Below are positions 35,353-48,189 of a stretch of 64,000 nt of DNA, piece after piece. The translations under genes were made by a program, and so were the position numbers. This DNA comes from Pachypanchax playfairii (Eukaryota > Chordata > Actinopteri > Cyprinodontiformes > Aplocheilidae): contig SSNP01000020.1 of assembly GCA_006937955.1 (NCBI GenBank), positions 4,386,249 through 4,450,248 on the forward strand, written 5' to 3'. Within the stretch, counting starts at the first letter, position 1. Each line of letters starts with the position of its first letter. The notes under the pieces were generated by a model. The model was not told the origin of the DNA and made no database searches. It was given only the letters and a program-made list of their open reading frames with translations.

Positions 35353-36176
35353 GGTGTCCATGGAAACTGCACTATCTGACAGCAGTCCTCATAAAACTTG
35401 CAAACAGAAATTACACCTGAAACAGATAAAACAAAAACTGTAAGACGTTTAAAAAAGAAAACGGAACTGAATTAAGATGTTACACCTGAATATTTTGAGA
35501 TATTAAAAGTTATATAGACCCTCGTGGGTTTGAAGAGAGAATTCTTACTTGTAATATGGAGGCCCAGTGAAATTTGAAAATAAGAAACATACTGGTTGAA
35601 ATGAAAGAACATCTACGTTATGATGAAGTCAGAGGAAATAGTGTTTCATTTAACACTTTCTGTCATAATGTCAATGAAAACAGGGGACTTGTTGTATCAG
35701 TTCTATCCTTCCATGTGCATGTTCTGCATGACAAAAACTCAGGAACATGAATAAATACATGCAGCTTCCACATCAAAAGCATTCACAAGCTAACAGACAG
35801 CGTTTCTCTCCCGGAGCCCAAGGAGCGAGCGTGATTTGTTCACAAACCGCAAAACTGAAAAATGGCCCCCGACACACGTCCAAGTTGAAAAGTGAGCATG
35901 CTTGCAACACAAGAAGGCACACATAAACCAAATCTTTATGCAGCACTGAGGGAAGCCGTTGAACTAGAAGACGCATAATTTAAGGATTTCTTCAGGCCAT
36001 GTTCAGTTCTCTGAGAAACACATTAAATCTTCTGCAGATCAGAAAGCAACGATGAAATCTGAAAGATCTGGGGAGGTTCTGAACCATTAGTGTCTTACTT
36101 ATTATGAATCACTCTTTGAAAGTCTTGAATATGGAGAAATAATTGAATTGTGACCAGATGTGCGAACTAACAGCTA

Positions 36177-36658
36177 GGCCCTGTCCCAATACTCTCACTG
36201 CACCCTCTTTTACAAAGTGCACTTAGCAGAAGTGTACACAAGGGCTTGAAGTGCGTAGTGAACAAGTGTTCTGTTTGCGCTACTTTGATACTAGAAATGA
36301 TTTTAAAACTCCAACAAACATTTATTTTGAGAATAATGAAGCTCAGGAACCAAAGGAGGTGTATAAGACAGAATAAGTGATTAAACTGTTAGTATATCAT
36401 GTCCGTAAATACACGTCAGTACATTTTTTGCTTCAGATGGTTCAGCCATTTTTCCACCTTCTTCTTCTTCCGTCAAAATTCACAATGCATTGTGGGTAAT
36501 ACCCTTCACTGAAGTCTACTCCGATGGGGATCAAGGGTGCAAAAGGGGTGGAGCCAAGGACACGACTCTCCACTCTGGAGAATCGGGACACCCTACGCAC
36601 TCGCGCCCCTCATCGTGAACGTGCAATTGAAGTGCACAAATGCAGGTATTGGGACTTG
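36177..36658. mobile_element. MITE with GTCCCAATA inverted ends
   Basis: The left end TAGGCCCTGTCCCAATACT and the right end AGGTATTGGGACTTGAG are inverted around a shared GTCCCAATA. The 480-base interior contains a GC-rich right half and no coding sequence. I recall fish MITEs with this terminus; the superfamily is not established here. Confidence 0.6.
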
Positions 36659-36663
36659 AGAGG

Positions 36664-37520
36664 TTTATGAGGTAGTGTTCACATTGGAAATGTTTTGGAG
36701 TTTGACATTTTTTGCAGTATCAAACAGGGGTTTGAGTGTTGTTTGTTCTCATGTTTGGGATTTTATTTTGAAATCATTTTGTGTTTCAGTTTGCTTTTGT
36801 GTGTTTTTTATTTCTTGTCAGGTTTTTTGGTTGTTGCTTTGTTTATTTTTTGGGTTTTGTTCAGTCATTTTTATTTAGGTTATGGTTTCTTTTCCGTGTT
36901 ATGTTAAATAAATGTTTTTTTTTATTAGTTTTGTTTTGTTGCTTTGTTTATTCCAGTTCCTTGTTTTTCTATTTCTATTTCTTCCTGTTATTTCATTTAG
37001 TTTTTCCTGTCAGGTTGTTTGTTCATTTGTCTTTAGGGTTCTTTACCCCAGTTTGTTTTATTTGTTCTAATCATTTCATTAGTTTCTGAGTTCCTCTGGA
37101 TTCTTCCTCGTCTGTTTTCATCTTGGTTTTGTTTTAGTCCCTTCTGTGTTTGTATTTTTAGATCTTGTTTAATTTAGTTTCAGTTAATCCTCTGATTCCT
37201 TGTGTTTAGATTTCTTCTGCTTGTACGTTTACTCCATTTGGTTAATTGTCACACCTTTTCTCCATCCTGCTGATTGCTCTTCACTCTCCAGCTGTCCCCA
37301 CTCAGTAATCACCTGCCCTCAGTATAAATACTCCTTGGTTTGTTTGCTTCATTTGTCAGCTGCTACCTTCACATCCCCGGTGTTCCTCAGACTCCTTGAG
37401 TTTCCTGTTCCTTAATTCAATCTGGAACTTTAAGCTGTTAACAGTCTTTTGTTTTTCCCACCTGATTCTTATTCTTTGAGTCCCTGAGTTTCGCCTGCAC
37501 TTGGCTCCGTTCATCACACA
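36664..37520 (+). repeat. T-rich asymmetric segment, possibly LTR-derived
   Basis: The + strand is strikingly T-rich and A-poor for about 700 bases (runs such as TTTTGTTTTGTTGCTTTGTT). It then becomes CT-rich, with CAGTATAAATACTCCTTGG at about 37320, a TATA-box-like site in a context typical of retroelement promoters. Open frames here are hydrophobic F/L/V-rich artefacts of the T bias. An LTR origin is only an inference; no reverse-transcriptase or integrase sequence is next to it. Confidence 0.4.
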
Positions 37521-38994
37521 TCTTAACAGAAAATGCAGATTTCGGACTCAAACAAAAAAAAAACAGGTGCTTTAGGGGATGTTCGTCTTCCCACAGCAGT
37601 CATGCAGACCTCTAGAACTTCTTTCCCCTTGTGTTTCTCTTCTTTTCCCTCTTTAAAAAAAAAAGAATCTTTAAGAGAATCAGTTAAACGCGACCCGGTG
37701 GAATATTGAAACTTCCAGATTTACGACTCCAACAGTTGAACGATGAAGGTGTTGTAATGAAAACGCTCTCTGGAGGCATCCAGCTGGGAACCAGGTAACA
37801 TCACCCCCGATGAAACATCTACGTCGCCCTCTTATACGCCGTCTGTTAAGATAGTCTGTCTCTGATTTATGATGGTAATCTTCACATCACTGAGGCGCCA
37901 ATGCAATCCCCTCAATCATACGACTTCTAAAGACATGATTAATAATACATGAACAACAAGAGCTGAAGAGGAGCTCTGTCCTCTCATCATTGTTTCTCTT
38001 GACCACTAAATACAGACCAGCGTTCTATTTCCTCTGTTTAACATCTGATTAGTGTTACATCTTACAGCTAGTGGAGTGATGGAGGAGAACTTTTACATGT
38101 TCTAGTGCTTTTTTGCCTCTAGTTGCATGATGGCACGCTCAACCTGCAGCTCCTGTCTGGATCCACACAGCAGCAGACCCAACAGAAACCTTCCCCAGCT
38201 GCTTTTCTCCTCACATCATGCTCGTCCCTGCTGTGTGTCTGCAGGAACTTGACGAAGTGCGTAAAACAAAGAGAACAGTGTTTGTGTTTAGAGCTGAATG
38301 ATTTAAAACGTGTGGAGTACCTATGTGCGTCTGATGTTTGCTCTGTCTACGGGACTGAGCCAGGATTTGTTTTAACACCCTCTCATTTTGTGTCTGATGC
38401 TAGAAGCTATGGGTTTGTGTAAACTGCGGCGAGACTGAGAGCCCGTAGACCACCCCAAACACGCAGACGTGTGGTGTCAGTTTGTGCCATGCATCATCTG
38501 TTGGAATTATTTTCTGTGCATGTGTGTTCAAAGCAGCAGACATGGAAACAAATAGATGGTTATCACGTAATATTTTATGCCATTTGAGTGACTGTTGCTT
38601 GATTCAGAGTCAAATCACCGAAGACAACGATTAAAAACCAGTTTAAAGGTGTCCAACGGAAGGACAACTTGTAGTTGAACCTCACAGACACCAGATGTTG
38701 CTCTTGAGCTGCAGTGTCTCAAACATTACAGGTGATGAAAACGGAGGTTTTGTTAAATCAGCATGTGATTAAAAGATTATTTTGAGGACTTTGTGATTGT
38801 GAAATGATTTTTGGTGAAAGACTGAAGGTCTGTAAGAGGTTTTTGTTTTGCTATTATGTGACAAAATAATCTAAAGCTGCAGTTCCCAAATTTTTTAGCT
38901 TGAACCTGAAAAGCACCAGCAGCATAAATGAGTGATCCTGAGTTCTGCTGGTTAAAGAATCAGAACCAGGTTCATTCAGGTGAGGAACTCCATC
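37521..38994. other. Non-coding DNA, no gene seen
   Basis: Unique sequence with a 99-residue + strand frame (38123-38422) lacking motif or splice context. No repeat recognised. Confidence 0.45.
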
Positions 38995-39245
38995 ATCCAG
39001 AAGGAGCTTGAAGTAGAGCCGCTGCTACTCCTCATGGAAAGGAGTCAGCTGAGGGGGTTCAGGGATCTGAATGCTTCTTGGACCCCTCCCTTGGGAAGGT
39101 TTTTCGGGCATGAGGAGGGATTATAGATCATCTCAGGTCTGGAGAGACAGATGTCTAGGTTGCCCCCTCGACCCAACTATGGATAAGAGAAAGATGAATC
39201 AACGGATGGATTACAGTGCACCAAAAATAAAACTAATATTTTATC
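38995..39245 (+). mobile_element. LINE 3' tail relic
   Basis: In the frame starting near 38999 the DNA reads QKELEVEPLLLLMERSQLRG, the region after the RT of fish LINEs (typical ...VEPLLLxxERSQLRWxGHLxRMPPGR). It then shifts. GGACCCCTCCCTTGGGAAGG and CCCTCGACCCAACTATGGAT followed by AAGAGAAAGATGAATCAACG correspond to the usual 3' end of this family. It is a short dead 3' fragment. Confidence 0.7.
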
Positions 39246-41277
39246 ATAGCATAAATATATTGAGCTATATAGTGTTAATAATATATGTATTTATGTTAAA
39301 TGCATTTGTTGGATTGGATGAGTACATTTAACAGGTTTCATCAAAATGTATTTGTTAATATTTTTGAGAATTATACAATTTCTAACTGGGTTGTTTCCTA
39401 CTTTCGAAGAATTTTTTACCAGTAAATGCCAGGATGATGTCAGATTATGTCTCGAAACATGTTGCATATCGATTTTTTACACTAATACGAATTAATTGGG
39501 GACATAATATACTGTCATTTCTGCTAATGTTCTAAAACCCAAACTGTTTTTATGAAGAGATGTTTCTGTGTGACCACATGTAAAACCTGAATCTGGGATA
39601 AACTTTAAAGACAGATTAGAATGTAACGTCCTTTGCTTTCATCGTTATCCTCCCCGTTTCCTGCCAGTCACTTTTACTGCCGGAGCTGCTTCCTACGCAG
39701 CGCCGCAGTCACTTCACTGGTTGGGAGTTCACTACAGTAGCATATTTAGACAGCTGTTAGCCCAAAAGCTCCTGAGAAAACAAGGTAAAGGATTTTTTTT
39801 TTATATGTGGGAGGAGGATGAAATGGGGGTGAGCTGATCTACAGCTCTTTCCTGTTCAGTCATGCTCCAAGTGTTTCCTCTCCCCTTACTTCACCTGGAT
39901 AGACAGGACACATGAGGTTTCTTTTTATGAACTTGGAGATTTTGCAGTGTTTAACTGTAAAACTGGATGTATTTTCCCTGTTTTCAGCTGTAACATACCG
40001 CAAGATGTGAGTTTTACAATGTAAACGGGATATTCTCTTAAGTGTCTGTAAGTGAATAATGTGGTACTTGGCACGTAAAGGAACTCGGCACACACTAACA
40101 CTTGTGTCTGTTTTTCTCCATCAGTAACACAGTAAGGACAGAGGTTGATGCTCCCAAAGCTAGTGGCATACTGTTTAAATCTTCCTTTATATTTTCTTTG
40201 CTAAATCACTTAACTATCAAACATTCAGGCATAAAAAAGTTTCCTAAACTCACAACCAGTGTTGCATTGACACCTAATCAGTAGCTCATCTCTTTAGCAG
40301 CTATCTAGCTAGAAACGTTTTAGCTAATATCGTTCAGCCTATTACATGTACAAAAAGCTCTTATTTTATTGGTGGAATTTTGTAAAATGCAAACAATAAC
40401 AAAGTTTGACATGTAAAATGAAATGTTAGTAATAACAAGCTGTAATAACCAAAGAGTAATTAAGGTTATTTACTAGCTTCTTGCTATGTAACAAACAGAA
40501 TGCTACACTATGAAAAGTGCAAGTTCTTGCCGTTCTTCACTTCCATAGCTTTTTACATAAATATCAATAAATTCAGTAGCTTATAGATGTTTCACAGCTG
40601 CTGATACTATTTTGGGGGTTTGAACTCCTTAGCATAAAACTATTGGTATTATATTCTTCAAAAAGCATTTGCTGAGGAAATTTTAGCCGTCGTTATAAAC
40701 TCACTATTCTCATGAGAGTTTGTGGGATGAGAATGAAGAACTATAGGATTTTACTTTTTGCTCAATCTATATATGGACCTACACATTGTTCACTGTTGAA
40801 CTAGCATAATGAAATGCATGAAAGTTACATAGATTATGCAAAAAATGGCAATAAATGAACAAAAGTGAAATTTTGCACATTTTTCCTTGATCTTGCAAGT
40901 GTAGCTAAACGTGGCACAGCATTTTAGTTTGTGCATAAACAAGGGTCATATGACCAAAGATTTCAACAGCATTACATAGAAGATATAGCTATTGCTGAAA
41001 TTCAGTTAAAACAGGACGCTGTATCCCTTTATGCAATGACACAAGAGTTCCGCTTCCTGTCAGGCAGTTTTTTTAATTGAATTTTCATTGTGAAGTAGCT
41101 ACACAGTTTGTTTTCTTTTAGTTTCTTTTGTTAAATCTATAAAAAAAATATGTAAAAGAAAAACAATTTGACACCTAAGTGTTCGATCCCCAGCCAGGTG
41201 AACCCAAAGAGCAGTTAGCCAAACTTAGCTGATAACCTGTTTCAGGTATTTACTGGATTTCTTCCTCATTCTTCATA
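39246..41277. other. Non-coding DNA, no gene seen
   Basis: AT-rich, unique, short chance frames only. Confidence 0.5.
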
Positions 41278-41856
41278 GGCTGTATTCACACCTGATAGTC
41301 CGGTGGACTCGGTTCGATTGGGGACAAAAATTGCAACATTGTTGCTGTTTTTAGTTGGTGCGGTTTGGATTCACACTGCACTTTATTACACGGACCAAAT
41401 AAGCTTAAATGCATGTTTTCATCCCTGCCTGTGGTGGCGCTGTAGAGTTACTGCACTTCCTGGCGCTGCCGCGGGAGAGTGAAACGTAAATACACATGAA
41501 GTAGCAGCAGATTCTGGTGGTTTTGGGATGTTTTGTGTTTGGTGAATGTTCCAGATCAATATTCTGCAGCAATGAGGTCAGGATGAGACGATAACGAAAT
41601 GGAGAACTACAAGAGGCGGCTGAGACGGCTACACAATATAGTCCACTTCCTGCTTTTGGCGCGGTCCCAGTGCGGTTACGTTCACACATGCAATCGAACT
41701 GAGACCCACGTTTTTAGGCGGACTAGAGTTTGATTGTCTGGTCCTAATCAGAGTTCGGTTGCCCGTTCACACCTCTCCAAATGAACCGGACTTTGTGTGC
41801 TAACGAAGTAGAGTTCGATTCAAGTGGACTAAACAGGGCTGGTGTGAATGAACCCT
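41278..41856. mobile_element. MITE with inverted TATTCACACC ends
   Basis: GGCTGTATTCACACCTGATA at the left and CTGGTGTGAATGAACCC at the right form the ends. A second internal inverted set (GGTGCGGTTTGGATTCACAC against GTTCACACCTCTCCAAATGA) gives strong hairpin potential. I recall similar hairpin-forming elements in fish. Its centre (about 41410-41690) is GC-richer and has a chance ORF on the - strand. Confidence 0.6.
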
Positions 41857-43839
41857 TAAAGACACAAGTTTCATCTGATGTAGATCATTTGGTTGACTTG
41901 ACATTCATTATTCACACTAGTCATGATCAGATACAAGAACTGGAATGACCTCGAATAACCCTCAGAAAGTTTAGCTCCTTGGAAGCTAAGCATTCTGTTT
42001 TCTTTTATTTACAACCATTCATTTTGATTTACTAAAAATCAAGCGGATCACATGATAGAAAGTCGTAAATCATCCCGACTTCTCAAGCTGCCATGTCAGC
42101 TGTTTTCCTTGCCCTTTTCTCATGGTCATATTTTGAGTTTCCACTAAACTCAGCACGACGTTACCACAACAGCAAATATTTTGTTTTTTTTTTCTCAACC
42201 CAAAGCAAAGCCTGTAGACTCCTGTTTAATGTTAGTTAGGACAACTTGGAGGCATTTGATCATTCGCTTCCCTAAATCATGTTTATCTTGAGGCTTTAGG
42301 AAAATGTGTCCTGTTGGCCATATTTTTGTATTGACCCAGCAAAGAGCCGTCTGTATTTAATATCCCGGTGGTTTTGAGAACATTTTCCATGCGGATCTGT
42401 CGACTACTTCCGATTATTAGACAGCTGAAATGCTACCCAGTCGATTTTAAGACTTAAGGAGAGACGTTGTATTTCCACGTCTCAGTTCTGTTCGTGCCTT
42501 TCCTGTTTACACTGTGTTAACAAAGAGCAACTAATTAGTCTTAATTAAACAATAATCAGCTTATGACAGAGTCAACTAACCGCCATGGTATCACTTCTAA
42601 TGGGCTTGTTAGCATTACAGTTGGAAGCTGATTATAAAAGCATGTGGATGAAGAATGTGTGATCACAGAGCCGAGCCGTCGCAGTCTGATGGACAGCTTC
42701 CTCTCTCTGAATACAAGTCCTGCAGGATCAAGTCCAGTCGGTGTGAGGAAATGTCACTGCTTAAAGGAGCTTTCAGCACCTCTGGTTTGGAACCCAAGTT
42801 CCACTCCTCATGGTTTTGTTCACCTGCCAGAAATGAAGTGATACAAATCCACGGTTTGTAGTTTTTGCTAGTTGTTGAGCTTTTTGAAATTCATTTCACA
42901 AGTTTTTCTTTATGTCGGAATAATAAAAAAGGAGGAAAATCCAAAGATGAGGGATTCTCCTGTGGAAAAAGTGAGCAGTGCTTTTACTTTGAAACCCAGC
43001 TTTGACCCTTTTGGAAAAAATCTCATGGAAGTTTTGCTTAAATGTCCACCAGTTGGTTCTTTTTTATTATTATTATTATTATTCAATACCTTCCTTCTTA
43101 GAAATTGAAATGAATAAAAAAAAATTAGCAGATCAAAGTTTCACAAGAAGTTAATAAGACATTAGTTTGAAGAAGCTGAAGTTGAATTTAAATAAAATGT
43201 TAATGGAATCCATTTCTTCTTTAATCATTTCCATATCTGTAGGTCAGACACAGGTCATAACTAGGATCCTGCAAAGACAAGCTTCTTTGGACTTCATGTA
43301 ATTGCATCATTATTTAACTAGGTGAAAAATGTCAGATTTCAGAGAATGCTCCACGGGTTAAAGCCTCCTTTGACCAGCTTTTATCATATTGCTCTCACTT
43401 TCCGTGATCATCTCAGAGCCAAAGACAACACACAATATATCCTCAACAATGAGAACCACATGTTACTGGTGTGACTTAATTTTTAGGGTTATAAACTGTA
43501 ACCTTAGAAGTGTGAAACTAATACAGAGGAACAGACGTGTCTTTTGTGGGTATAAAAAAAAACCCTCCAGGTTGCTTTGAGTGTAAAATCTCCACGTTCA
43601 AACATCCGTAGTTGTAAGCTGATGAGACAAACCAGAGACTTTTATAGTTGGAGGTTTTCCTCCGTGTCAGTGGGTGAATTTTTTGTGTATCATTTTGCAA
43701 ATAGAGAAGATGTTCAAGAGATACCTCGTCGTGTGTGCAAATAAAGACAAGCTGTTGTTTTTTCGGGGGGTTGGACGTTGTCCATCTTTGTTTTTTTATT
43801 TGAGGTCAGGTTGCAGAGATACTGGATAGAAACCCAGTT
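41857..43839. other. Non-coding DNA, no gene seen
   Basis: Unique sequence with an (ATT)n run at about 43066-43082; short frames at 42644-43108 have no domain. Confidence 0.45.
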
Positions 43840-44640
43840 ATCCACCACAATGTCACTCTCCAGCTCTTCTCAATGTTTTCTCTTGCTCAGAAGGTTAATT
43901 AGACCTTTCATTGAGTCTTTGGTCTCCTCTGACTTCTTCTCCTTCTAGGACGTCCTCAAAGTGAGACATCTAGGAAGCATCCAGATCAGATAACCCACCT
44001 TAGAGGACTTGATTGGAGGGAGTATGACTTTACTCACTCCTCTGTATTTATGATAGTATTTTTTTGGTCACAATCGAAAGAAATAGATCATCTGTGATGA
44101 CTGGAATGTTGATGGACTAGTAAACTAAGAGGTTTTCCTGTTGGGAGCAGCTTCTTCCGATTTGTTGGTTAAACTCCATCCTCCCAGAAACTTCTGATTG
44201 TCCCACCTAGAGGAGCTGAGTCTTATTGTAGCCACTCAGTTTCAAACCACTCTAATGCATGCTGAGGGTCATGGTTTGAAGATAAAACCACATCATCTGC
44301 AAACAGCAGAGATAAGACCCTGAGATTCCCAAACCAGACATCTTCTTCTCCACAATTACATGTTAAGATCCGGTTTATGAACCCCACAGATATGATCAGA
44401 GACAACAGGATTGGTGCAGAGTCCAACCAGCATCTTTAATGACCTTAACTCTGCACGGCTCTTGTTTTGGTTATTTAAAAACTGGATATCCTTGGGGGAC
44501 GCAGCCTTCTCCAAATTACCAAGACAACTAAAGTTCCAGGATCTCCTTGAAATTCTGCAAGCGTGAAGATCTCATCCACAGTCTTACAGACCCTGACGAA
44601 AGCCCCGATGCTCTTCCTGTATCCAAGATTTATCATTTTA
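43840..44640 (-). mobile_element. LINE ORF2 relic with internal deletion
   Basis: On the - strand the sequence first gives VDEIFTLAEF (RT block preceding the LEKAYD motif in fish LINEs), then, after a loss of roughly 60-90 codons, VWFGNLRVLSLLFADDVVLS, which contains the FADD catalytic motif of RT. Downstream (lower coordinates) is a decayed 3' portion (complement CATCTGGATGCTTCCTAG-like text near 43970). Stops and the deletion show it is inactive. It belongs to the same general family as the tail at 38995-39245. Confidence 0.75.
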
Positions 44641-45610
44641 AAAGTTAAAACTAAAAACAATCTGCTTCTTGTACCTTTTACTATCTTTTATTTTAAACAT
44701 CTTGTTGTTGCAGCACAATTATAAAAGTTGTGTTTACAGTTCTGCTGTTTGGATCCAGGCTTTAGTTTCACAGATGGGGTTTCTCTAAACAAGTAAAGGG
44801 TTTGTAAGAGACACAGAACTTGGCAGCAACTTTCTTTTGAAAGATTTGTGATAAAAAAAAGAAAAGAAAAATTGCGCTACATGCAATAAAATGTCACAAA
44901 AGATACAGTAGATTCACTTAAATTTGCAGCTTTGTTTAGACTCTCAATCACTGTTAACTTTAACAATATGCCGTGTATCAAAATTTAAATTGTATACACT
45001 ATCAACACTGATATGATAGAAGCACGAGCAGCAAAATAAAAGCATGTGTGGACTGTAGAGGGGTGCTTTGTTTTGCTTTATTCCAACAACAAATAAATCC
45101 CTCTGATTAATCCAAAAGTCATTACCTTTTAAATCTAATTTGGATTGAAATGTGTAAGGAAATGAAAACAAATTAAGCCCTCAGACAGGAAGACATTTAC
45201 AGAGAAGATGGATGACACGAGCCTGGATGGATGTAAAGGAGCTGAGATGTTTTCTGTTCAGTTTCACCCAACCAAGGAGACAGGATGTCCTGTCATTTCC
45301 CTTAATATTATAAAAAAAGAAACTTTCTTCTCCATATATAATAATTTCAACATCTTATATGTATTTTGGATGTGTAATTTAGCACAGCATGTAGACATAA
45401 GAGCTAATACAAATAATGTAGTTGATATATATTTTTTTTAAAAGGAACCAGCTCACTTTTATTGCTGCTGTGGATCTTTTTTAGACATAATTGTGTTGAT
45501 TGTTTACATTTGAACCTTCCTGCTTTATGTTAACATGAAAAGCAACTGATGCTGGTTGAAAAGTCAGATGCTGATGTCACTTGTGCTTTAAAAGTTAATC
45601 AGGTTTCACC

Positions 45611-46637
45611 GTATGGCATCACATCCCTGCCGAAAAGAGAGCAGCAATCTCTCGTCACACACATTTAAATGTTGAATGTGGAACATTTTCATAAAAAGCT
45701 ATATTTTAAAAAGTCCTCCACATTAGCTCTCTGCAAAAGGTGTTAACAACCCACACACACAGCATATCAAAAATCCTAAGTGCTTTCTACACCGTAACCT
45801 CTGACTCAGGACAACAGTCAGAACACAAAGTTCAGTCTGTCAAAGTGGACTGTGTTAACCAGCAGCCGCCCTGTTGCACAGGTGTCCAGAGTTTAAATAA
45901 GGCCCGCCTCCTCCACTGATTGGTCCGGCAGTGACCGGGAAGGCATGGCCCAATCGGGAACCAAGGAAGAAAAGAAGAAGAACCTGGGTTGATGGACATC
46001 TGGTCTGGCCACTCTCCATCCTAGGCTGTTGCGACTGTCTCCTCCCATTTTGAACCGGGAGCTCATTGGCTTCTCCACAGCTGAACAGGCCACGGGCCGT
46101 AACATCCACACACTAGATGTCGCTATCATGTTTGTGTTCCATATTCATCCTTTAACTCTACTCATGGGCCCATGAACGCACCATGGCGAGGGATAAAACT
46201 CGCCCTCGCAACTCAGCTGTACGTTCTTGCTGTAAAACTTCATTTGTTCTTTTTGTTTAGTGGGCATATTTGAAAAGAAGAGAAGGGCGCATGACGTGGA
46301 TTCAAAAGTAGAAGAAGAAGAATGGATTAGAGTGTTTGTTGGTTGTAGTAACGATCCTTTCTCCTAGAACATTGTGTATTTGTTTTGAGAACGTATTTTC
46401 AGTCTTCTTCTTCTTGTGTCACCGGATTTCAGCTAAAAATCCATCTAATCAGATCAACCAGAAGAGTTACTGCTCCAACTGACAAATACACCCACTAAAC
46501 ACAGAGAGCAATTACAGATGAGAGGGCGTGTTTCACCACTCGCCGTGCTGCGTTCATGTACCCGGGGGTTAGAATGAACACCTGTGATCAGAGATATGTG
46601 CTCTCTTACAGTTTTTGGCAGGGATGTGACATCATAC
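45611..46637. mobile_element. About 1 kb non-autonomous DNA element with 26-base inverted ends
   Basis: The left end reads GTATGGCATCACATCCCTGC then CGAAAA. The complement of the right end reads GTATGATGTCACATCCCTGC then CAAAAA, matching at about 22 of 26 positions. The 1,027-base interior has no transposase; 78-84-residue frames on the - strand have no recognisable domain. The pair is too long to be chance. Superfamily unassigned. Confidence 0.7.
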
Positions 46638-47594
46638 TACTGATTTCTAACAGCAGTACAAGTTTATGAAACAAAAATCTCAGTTTAGTTTGTTTCTCAA
46701 ACCTTAAGCGATCGACTTGGTCCTGGCTGGTGCTTTATAAAAAAGCCACAGGGCTTTAAATGTCCCCAGATCTCCAGGTCTCACGCTCCCTTGTCCTCTT
46801 AGCTCACCTTGGTGGTCCAGTTTAACTGACTTCAGCCTTTATGTGGCTAATTTATACCCATCCCTTCCTTTTTACAACGCCACAGCTGCGGTGACCGGAG
46901 AGGTTGTGGAGTACCTGGGACTGGGATCGGGGGTGGTTAAGTTCATGTAGCACTGAAACCCTGATGGAGTTAACCGGTACGTTCATAAGAAAAGCAACTG
47001 AACCCAGAGCTGATGGGAAAAGCTTGCTGCTGAGAATAAATGTTTGAGGAAGCAGTAAATGTCACAGCTGATTCTTATTGACATAGCACCCCCCACCCCC
47101 ACCCTGCACTGTGGGCTGCAGTGTTCAGGTGGGATCATATTGAGGTTTCTGGCTTTCTCGTCAAATCCATATAAAGACTTTAGAATATTAGGATAAAATA
47201 TTAGGCTGTAATTATGGTAGTTACCATTCAGATGAGGATATATTGCCCCGTGTGCACATACATCTAACTGCCTCCTTATCAATAATAAATTCCTTATACA
47301 TTTTTTACTATATTTCACATCAGTGAGAGTGCGTATGTGTCACTACCGCACATAAACTGTCAGAAACTCCCAAAATTCATCACCATTATAGTTTTGCCTT
47401 TTTTTAAGGTGTTTTATCATCATAGTCTCATACTTTTGGGTTCATCTGTATATGTTTTTTTTTTTAGCTGAAACAACAGAAAGTCATCTGTGTTTCTTCG
47501 AATCCATAAAAAAATTAATTTGCTTGGAGCCAAGTTCAGAGTCTCATCTGTGTGAACAGACCTTGAGTCATGATACACAGCCCCAACCCTCTAC

Positions 47595-48180
47595 TATGGG
47601 CTGGGCGGTATGGCAAAATTTTCATATCACGTTTTTTTTTCTAAATTATATCAGTTTTACGCTATTTGATGGTATTTTTTACAAGACCAATGTTACCCAT
47701 GTTATCTTCTCGTAAGTAAAGAATTACTGCATTAGATTGGTTTAAATAGCCCATTTTACTGCCATATGCACAGTACCATGTCTGTGTTGCACAGGCTCTT
47801 CAAAATATGATTGCCAATAGGGGGCAGTAATTAAGTTAAGTTGCTAGTATTACTGCCTGTGGTTGTTTGGTCCAAGTCCAACCGTTTGAAGCCAAAAAAA
47901 TTCAATACTACGGACGTGGCTCTTCTTTTTGTAATAAGTTGTTATGGGTCAGTAACCTGTGCGTCGCTGTTATAGCCCGCGCTAACAGCCATTCTTCATT
48001 AAAAACTTTATAATTCACATTGGGTATTACGTGTAGCACTGAAATTGGTCCCCACAGAAATACATTCCCACTACCAATGTTCCGGATGTTATCTTGGCTA
48101 TTCAGAGTTATAGCGATGTGTGAAAAATTAATATCACAACACCAGTTTTTGGTACAAACTGGTATACCACCCAGCCTTAA
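47595..48180. mobile_element. Complete hAT-like MITE with 8-base target duplication
   Basis: The left end TATGGGCTGGGCGGTATGG and the right end ATACCACCCAGCCTTAA are inverted. Flanks CCCTCTAC (47587-47594) and CCCTCCAC (48181-48188) match at 7 of 8, the duplication size of hAT transposons. The interior is 586 bases and non-coding. A partial relative is at 2650. Confidence 0.75.
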
Positions 48181-48189
48181 CCCTCCACC

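Noticed and set aside
36675..37089. Hydrophobic Phe/Leu-rich frames resembling membrane proteins
   Set aside because: Produced by T-rich DNA (TTT, CTT, TTG codons); several frames are open at once.
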